DNA of 25,002 nucleotides from Spongospora subterranea (lineage: Eukaryota > Endomyxa > Phytomyxea > Plasmodiophorida > Plasmodiophoridae), in the NCBI GenBank assembly GCA_900404475.1, contig OUQQ01000267.1:1-25002 (forward strand), in the 5' to 3' direction. This document shows positions 20,421 to 25,002 of the stretch, one piece after another. Position 1 is the stretch's first letter, and every line of letters starts with the position of its first letter. A model generated the notes under the pieces. That model was not told the origin of the DNA. It ran no database searches and worked only from the letters and a program-made list of their open reading frames with translations. Made by a program: the position numbers and the translations under genes.

Positions 20421-22478
20421 TTATCTGTGAACGATAGTATTAGGAGACGAGAAGAAAGAACTTGACGGAGTAGGCGGAAGAGTTTGTCCAAGACGACCGC
20501 TTACTGGGCTAGAATTATATTCAAGACGAGAGGAAAGAGACTTCAAATGGGAAGACGGAAACGCAGCGGATGCCTCGCCGATCTTATATGAAGGACTGGT
20601 AATTGATGGCTTGAACGTATATGCCGACGACACGGGTGTCATCACAGATGTCCGGGCTGACCTTAATTGGAGATCAGTGATCTCCTGATTAAGCAATCCA
20701 ATCAACTTTTGATTTGACTCAATGACTTCTTTACTTTTCGCCAAGTCATCTTTGAGCGATGATAGCTCTGCATCTTTCACGCTATCGTCAGCGGCCTTGT
20801 TCCTGATTTCCAATTTCAACTCAGAAACCGTTTTGGTTAATGTCTCAGTTTCTTTGATATTGTTTTGAAGCAAAGATTCCTGCTGTATGATAACCGAACC
20901 TAACACTTGATTGAAGTAGCAAATTTGGAAAAATACTCGAATAGTACCTTTCAATTTGAGTTTCGATTTTAAATTTCGTAAATCGTTTTGCAAGCCCTGA
21001 ATAATATGGTTTCCTTTCTTAATCTCTTTGGAGCATTCTGATAATCGTTGGCTTTCTTTATGAGCGGATTCTTTGTATAAAAGCAAAGATTCCTCAAGGT
21101 GTGACTTTTGTTCTGAGCTCGCCTCCAAAAGCGAATGCATTTTTTGACAAACAAGATCTTTATCGGAAAGTTGTTGTTCAAGTAATGCCAACCGAGATGA
21201 AAGCTAAACATAGATATGGATTTAGGGAAGGTTTATGTCGAAGAATGCATCAACGCAAACCTTATTGATTTCCTTATCTTGGTTAGAACGTCTTTCTTCC
21301 ATCGAAGTCCTTTCCGATTTCAAGTTCTGAGATTCTTTCATACACGCTTCGTACTCTTGAAGTTGAGAATCAAAGCGATTTTGCAACAAGCTAAAAGAGT
21401 GAGTCAAATTGAAATTCGATTCCGACAATTCCTTGTTTTGTTGTTGAAGAACGTCAGACTTAGAAACGAGTTGCAGCGTGTCCTTTTTGTGCTCCGTAAC
21501 CAATTGCCGACGCTCCTCCTCAAAGCGAGACTCCACTTGCTCTTGTTTTGAAATAATTTCCTGTTTATATTTTGCAGCCTGATTAGCAAGTTCCACCATC
21601 AACTTCTGATTATTTTTCTGTGAATCGGCAACAAGAGAATCATAATCATTCTTCAACGAGGCACATAAATCCTCCTTTTCTTTCAAAATCACTCGAAATT
21701 TTTCAATTTCGTTCTGCAGCATTGCTGAGTGTGCCTAAAGCCAATTAGCAATCATCAAGTACGCAAACAGAAACGGGAACCTTGAACTGCTTAATGTGAT
21801 TTGATAAACTTTGTTTCAGCTCGCTATCAGACGCGGATATGAATTCTAGTTCCAGGTGCTGCAAATTCCTGAGGTTTTGCGTCAAAAAATATAACGACGA
21901 TTTATGTGCGAAAATACCGGAATCTGCTTGTCTCTAGGATCGATAACGTCGCACGGCACTGGACAGGCTGCAACAAGAAACGAGCGACATATCTGTCGAC
22001 GATGTCAGAGACCAACGTATTTATGAAGCAATGCAGAACCGACTTTGGTGATGGATCTTGAGCACAGGATGCACACTGCTCAAGCAGACGGATGAGATGG
22101 GGAGGAAATGAGGAGAAATCGACGAGAAGATCCTGTCGCTGCTTAAGGACATGAAATTCACTTTCATTAACTTTCAGAATATATAGAAAGAGTGGATCTA
22201 GCCCATCGACAAGGTCAATTTGCAAAGTCGTTGTTTTCCTGGCAGACTCCGTAATCAATTTCGCACGACAAGTCAACGTGGCCTGGAGAATAGACATGTT
22301 CAGTAATTCGATGTTCAATATTTGCATCCAAGATTACGATGCGATCATCACGATCCCGCTCTGCACTAATAACGGTAATTTGCAGGTCTTGCTCATATAA
22401 AACCCGGTCGTCATTGATATCGGTTCCGCCAGGTCCACAATATAACTGGGATCGATGATCAGCCCGATCCGCCTTCAT
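20421..22478 (-). CDS. SAS6: SAS-6 centriolar cartwheel protein
   Basis: The N-terminal globular domain reads DRVLYEQDLQITVISAERDR, then LVDGLDPLFLYILKVNESEF and FHVLKQRQDLLVDFSSFPPH, a textbook SAS-6 head. The PISA-type motif is LSILETSRFR spliced to NLQHLELEFISASDSELKQS. A long coiled coil follows (21722-20960), with the C-terminal motif EVIESNQKLIGLLNQEI, then a serine/proline-rich tail ending at 20421. Introns are 45-60 nt; the first, near 22230-22283, is needed to join the RITEH and SARKTTTLQ pieces. SAS-6 dimers assemble the ninefold cartwheel that sets centriole symmetry, so this organism should build centrioles or basal bodies. ATG 22478 (MKADRADH) is preferred; an in-frame ATG at 22547 would add a hydrophobic extension unlike the family. 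Confidence 0.93.
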
Positions 22479-22547
22479 GACGGGAATTGCAAGCAATAAC
22501 CCCCCAATGACAGATGCGATAGCGATCGTGTGCCTAACCAAGTGCAA

Positions 22548-23128
22548 GGTCCGTATGAGCTGGGTCCAAGAGGGAAGAGGATCTGGATAGGTACCGGTGA
22601 AGGTGGCCGCAGTGCAGACTGCAGGTTATGATGACTGATTAGCGGAAACGATACCCGGATTCGGGTTACCACAGTACAGTACCACGTCCTTGCTGAACTA
22701 ACGTCGCTCCATTATTTTGGGTGGGAGTTTCGCTGCAACCGCCACACCCTTCAACATCCATCTGGCAAAATACTCATATTGCGTATTGTCGTCATTCGGG
22801 CCGCGTTTAGGTTCTGTCCTGGTAGTGTGTCTCTAAAATTTCTGCTCAACCCAAAGTCTGCGATGATTTTTACTGCCGTTCTTTTCCAATGTCAAACTTT
22901 GACCCTTCCCATCATCAAAACTTGAATTATCAACTGCAAAGGCTGCTGTTCAAAATGTAAGATTTTCTTCAGAAACAAATGTCATGCTGAGGCGCGTGAC
23001 GCGTCATATTTGCATTTAAGCCAACTTTTGGCAGAAATTTCGGTATTTTTCAGAGGTATGGTTTAATCGCTTCAACGAAGGAACCCCAGTCCTGATCGCT
23101 TCGTTCTTTACGTGATTTGATTGACCTT
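22548..23128. other. intergenic region upstream of SAS-6
   Basis: No gene, tRNA or recognisable element is seen. It presumably includes the SAS-6 promoter and the left flank of the inverted-repeat element that begins at 23129. Confidence 0.5.
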
Positions 23129-23161
23129 CGTTTAAACGGTTTAAACAAAACCGTTTTTACT
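23129..23161 (+). repeat. left inverted repeat of the 1-kb element
   Basis: It contains two GTTTAAAC palindromes in tandem and the block CCGTTTTTACT. That last block also has a local inverted partner at 23200-23210 (AGTAAAAACGG), so the left end can fold into a hairpin. Confidence 0.7.
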
Positions 23162-24096
23162 CTTTTAAACTTGATCAAAAGTTTTTTTTCGACAAACATA
23201 GTAAAAACGGAGTCACTGTCTCTGTCAAAACTCTGAAGTAGCCGAATTCCTAGGGTTTTGTACTGGTTTTGTCAACAATTTGAAGTTCACCATCGCCATG
23301 GGAAGGCGGACTTGTGCAGCGAGATCGCATATGAAATCTCGAACCAAAAGTCAACAAGACGGTACATTTTTTTAACTGTTTTGAAACACATGCTGAAAAT
23401 CCCGATTCTTCTCCGGAACTTGAATTGGTTCAAGGACGGAAAGAATGTTTTGACGCTGATCTGGAAACCTGTCAATTATTTTCCAATCAATATGACTATG
23501 ACTATGATGAGAGCGCTGTCGTGGACCTGACTGAAAACGTGGCCGTTCTGGTGATGTTAGTTAAGATGGACTATCAGCTGACTCTACAAAGTTGAAACAG
23601 TCGGTGCAAAAAAGAGTGACTTCTTACTTGCGAGCACCGTACGCGCGTCATGACGTTGCAAAATTCCAAAGACTACTGATGGAATTTCAGACAGACAATC
23701 AGCTTCCAGAATCATTATTTGAATGGCAATCTACTCGGAGATTATTTAGAAGCAAAGAATGGGAGATGAACATGAACGTCCTCCTTCAGACAATGTTGAC
23801 GCTCAAACTGAATTTATCAATATTGGCAGCGAATTTGAATCCAATGTCATTGGCAATCTGTTATGGAGACGGAGGATGAGAGTGACTGGGACGAAACTAT
23901 TGAAGATGCTGGTGTGGTGTGGTGCATCAGCGAACTTCCCGGGCACTGGAACCAATCCCAGGTCCTGACCGCAGCCCGTTTCCTGATTCAAATCAGGAAA
24001 GCTTTCCCCAATAAGGATCGTCCAGGTGGAAAACTTCGTTGGCACACCATGTCTAATTAAAAACGCAGTAATATACATTGAAAAGGGTTGAAATGT

Positions 24097-24126
24097 AGTA
24101 AAAAACGGAACAAACGCGTTTAAACG
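24097..24126 (-). repeat. right inverted repeat of the 1-kb element
   Basis: AGTAAAAAACGGAAC followed by AAACGCGTTTAAACG is the inverted counterpart of the left end. A five-base gap is needed to align the two arms. Confidence 0.65.
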
Positions 24127-24312
24127 TTATCGCAAACCCTAGTTTTTACGCAACACTGCTACTGTCAAGGACGTCGTTATTGGATTTGATCTCGTCAAGG
24201 GAATATTACATGACAAATCACGCTTCTTAATTCATTTGGATATCGATCCGCCATGGTCAGTATCGTTGCTGTGTTAATTCTTTGTAGAATTATTCATAAG
24301 TTCACTACATAG

Positions 24313-24458
24313 ATGTTGGATTCCGTGTTGCCATTATATCGGCCATTACAGGAGCGTGGCGTTCATACTTTCATATGTTTGTTATCATCACATTGCTGAT
24401 GATCGTTATTTATTGTGCCAAAGAAATTCGGCGGGGCAACATTCGCATTGTTCATTGA
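24313..24458 (+). pseudogene. frameshifted, truncated relative of the left-edge membrane protein
   Basis: From ATG 24313 the frame reads MLDSVLPLYRPLQERGV, matching MNPCWLDPLYRPLQVRDV of the gene starting at 240, then stops at 24399. The membrane segment continues in the next frame from 24375 (MFVIITLLMIVIYC, then AKEIRRGNIRIVH and a stop at 24456-24458). One base is missing relative to the other copy near 24374. The 11-residue repeats are absent. If translation starts at 24375, a 27-residue single-helix peptide would be made. Similarity extends about 25 bp upstream of the start codon. Confidence 0.65.
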
Positions 24459-25002
24459 ATTATGACCGATGTGATGCATGGACTCTACCAATCAAGTTTA
24501 TATAATGGTACGGGAAGATGTCTGCAGTGAATGTCCCCACCAGCAGATAAAGTCGTTGCCTTCCGATCAATCACTATTGCTATGATGCTGCAGTGAACTG
24601 CTAGGGCGCCCTGGCCAGGGACTGCACTGTTTTGTTGATATAATCATTGTTTGCCGAAGATCTGCCCGTTTTCGCCTCCTGAGGGAGCACGTTCGGACTG
24701 CCAAACGGACCAAGTCGGGATAAGTCGGGTGATTCATATTCCAGCAAAATGCGGTTTACCAAACACCACAACACAAAAAACCATTCTTTTCAAATTCTCC
24801 AAAGTCCAACATGGCTCGTTTTTACGCCATCAAGTCCACGATAGAACGAACCGAGACTAGACGACTTGAACTCTGCAGTCCCTCGATAAACTGTTTGAGT
24901 TCGAAAGGACAATCGGTTGTTTTTTCCCGATATTCAATTCTCAGCAGGATGGAATAATGTCAGAGACCGGAGTAGACACAAGTACATAAACCCATAAATA
25001 CG
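24459..25002. other. right end, no supported gene
   Basis: Short open frames only, the longest being a 69-codon frame on the plus strand at 24651-24860 without any recognisable motif. No repeat or RNA gene was noticed. Confidence 0.5.

Larger units (their letters stand above)
23129..24126. mobile_element. about 1-kb degenerate DNA element bounded by inverted repeats, possibly hAT-like
   Basis: The left end CGTTTAAACGGTTTAAACAA plus ACCGTTTTTACT (23129-23161) is mirrored at 24097-24126, which on the complementary strand reads CGTTTAAACGCGTTT, then GTTCCGTTTTTTACT. Between them lie plus-strand coding remnants split over frames: ELELVQGRKECFDADLETCQ (about 23415-23475), SYLRAPYARHDVAKFQRLLM with MEFQTDNQLPESLFEWQSTR (23625-23745), and METEDESDWDETIEDAG ... 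GHWNQSQVLTAARFLIQIRK (23863-24060). The middle part resembles the region after the BED finger in hAT-type transposases (F..LL.......NLP....E....R.LF..L). No intact transposase is present, and target-site duplications were not found by eye. Confidence 0.5.

Noticed and set aside
147..24407. Terminal inverted repeats of one giant 24-kb transposon
   Set aside because: The matching ends encode a small membrane protein and lie near arbitrary window edges, and the DNA between holds ordinary intron-bearing housekeeping genes. A gene-family explanation is simpler.
1..25002. tRNA or rRNA genes
   Set aside because: No cloverleaf with A/B-box-like sequences or rRNA core sequence was recognised by eye on either strand; a tRNAscan run would settle it.

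Overview
This is nuclear DNA of a gene-dense unicellular eukaryote. The genes are split by very short GT-AG introns, mostly 34-75 nt, so most coding exons had to be joined by hand. The gene set points to a lineage with centrioles and probably a cilium: SAS-6 is clear, and one coiled-coil gene resembles outer-dynein-arm docking proteins. A fungal/plant-type Oca/Siw14 phosphatase relative and a metazoan/plant/amoebozoan-type Mediator subunit 28 sit in the same window. This mix fits an early-branching fungus or relative (chytrid, aphelid or rozellid-like), but other protists cannot be excluded. There is no sign of bacterial organisation.

Layout. 1-240 (-): 5'-terminal coding part of a small single-pass membrane protein, running off the edge inside an 11-residue repeat. 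695-3607 (-): WD40 plus helical-solenoid protein. 3759-4248 (-): small PH-domain protein with an apparent frameshift. 4839-5725 (-): PFA-DSP/Oca-type pseudophosphatase. 5841-8109 (+): ubinuclein/HPC2, the HIRA histone-chaperone partner, divergent from the phosphatase and convergent with the next gene. 8130-9780 (-): ODA-docking-like coiled-coil protein. 10168-12121 (-): RCC1-repeat protein. 12243-12840 (-): probable small cysteine-containing membrane protein. 13337-13784 (-): Med28. 14034-17330 (-): lysosomal alpha-mannosidase (GH38). 17431-17553: 41-bp tandem repeat. 17711-18357 (+): unknown gene. 18440-20260: decayed Ty3/Gypsy element with an extra inverted RT fragment. 20421-22478 (-): SAS-6. 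23129-24126: about 1-kb degenerate element bounded by inverted repeats, possibly hAT-like. 24313-24458 (+): frameshifted relative of the membrane protein found at the left edge, in opposite orientation.

Two compositional zones are visible. About 8.1-17.3 kb is GC-rich with five or six co-oriented minus-strand genes, and carries ten copies of one octamer (TAGCGCCA or its complement). The flanks are more AT-rich and hold the transposon remains. The host genes are housekeeping functions (chromatin, transcription, centriole, glycan turnover) and do not form one pathway. The least explained signals are the octamer cluster, the paired membrane-protein family members at the two ends, and the stop-free in-frame introns of SAS-6.
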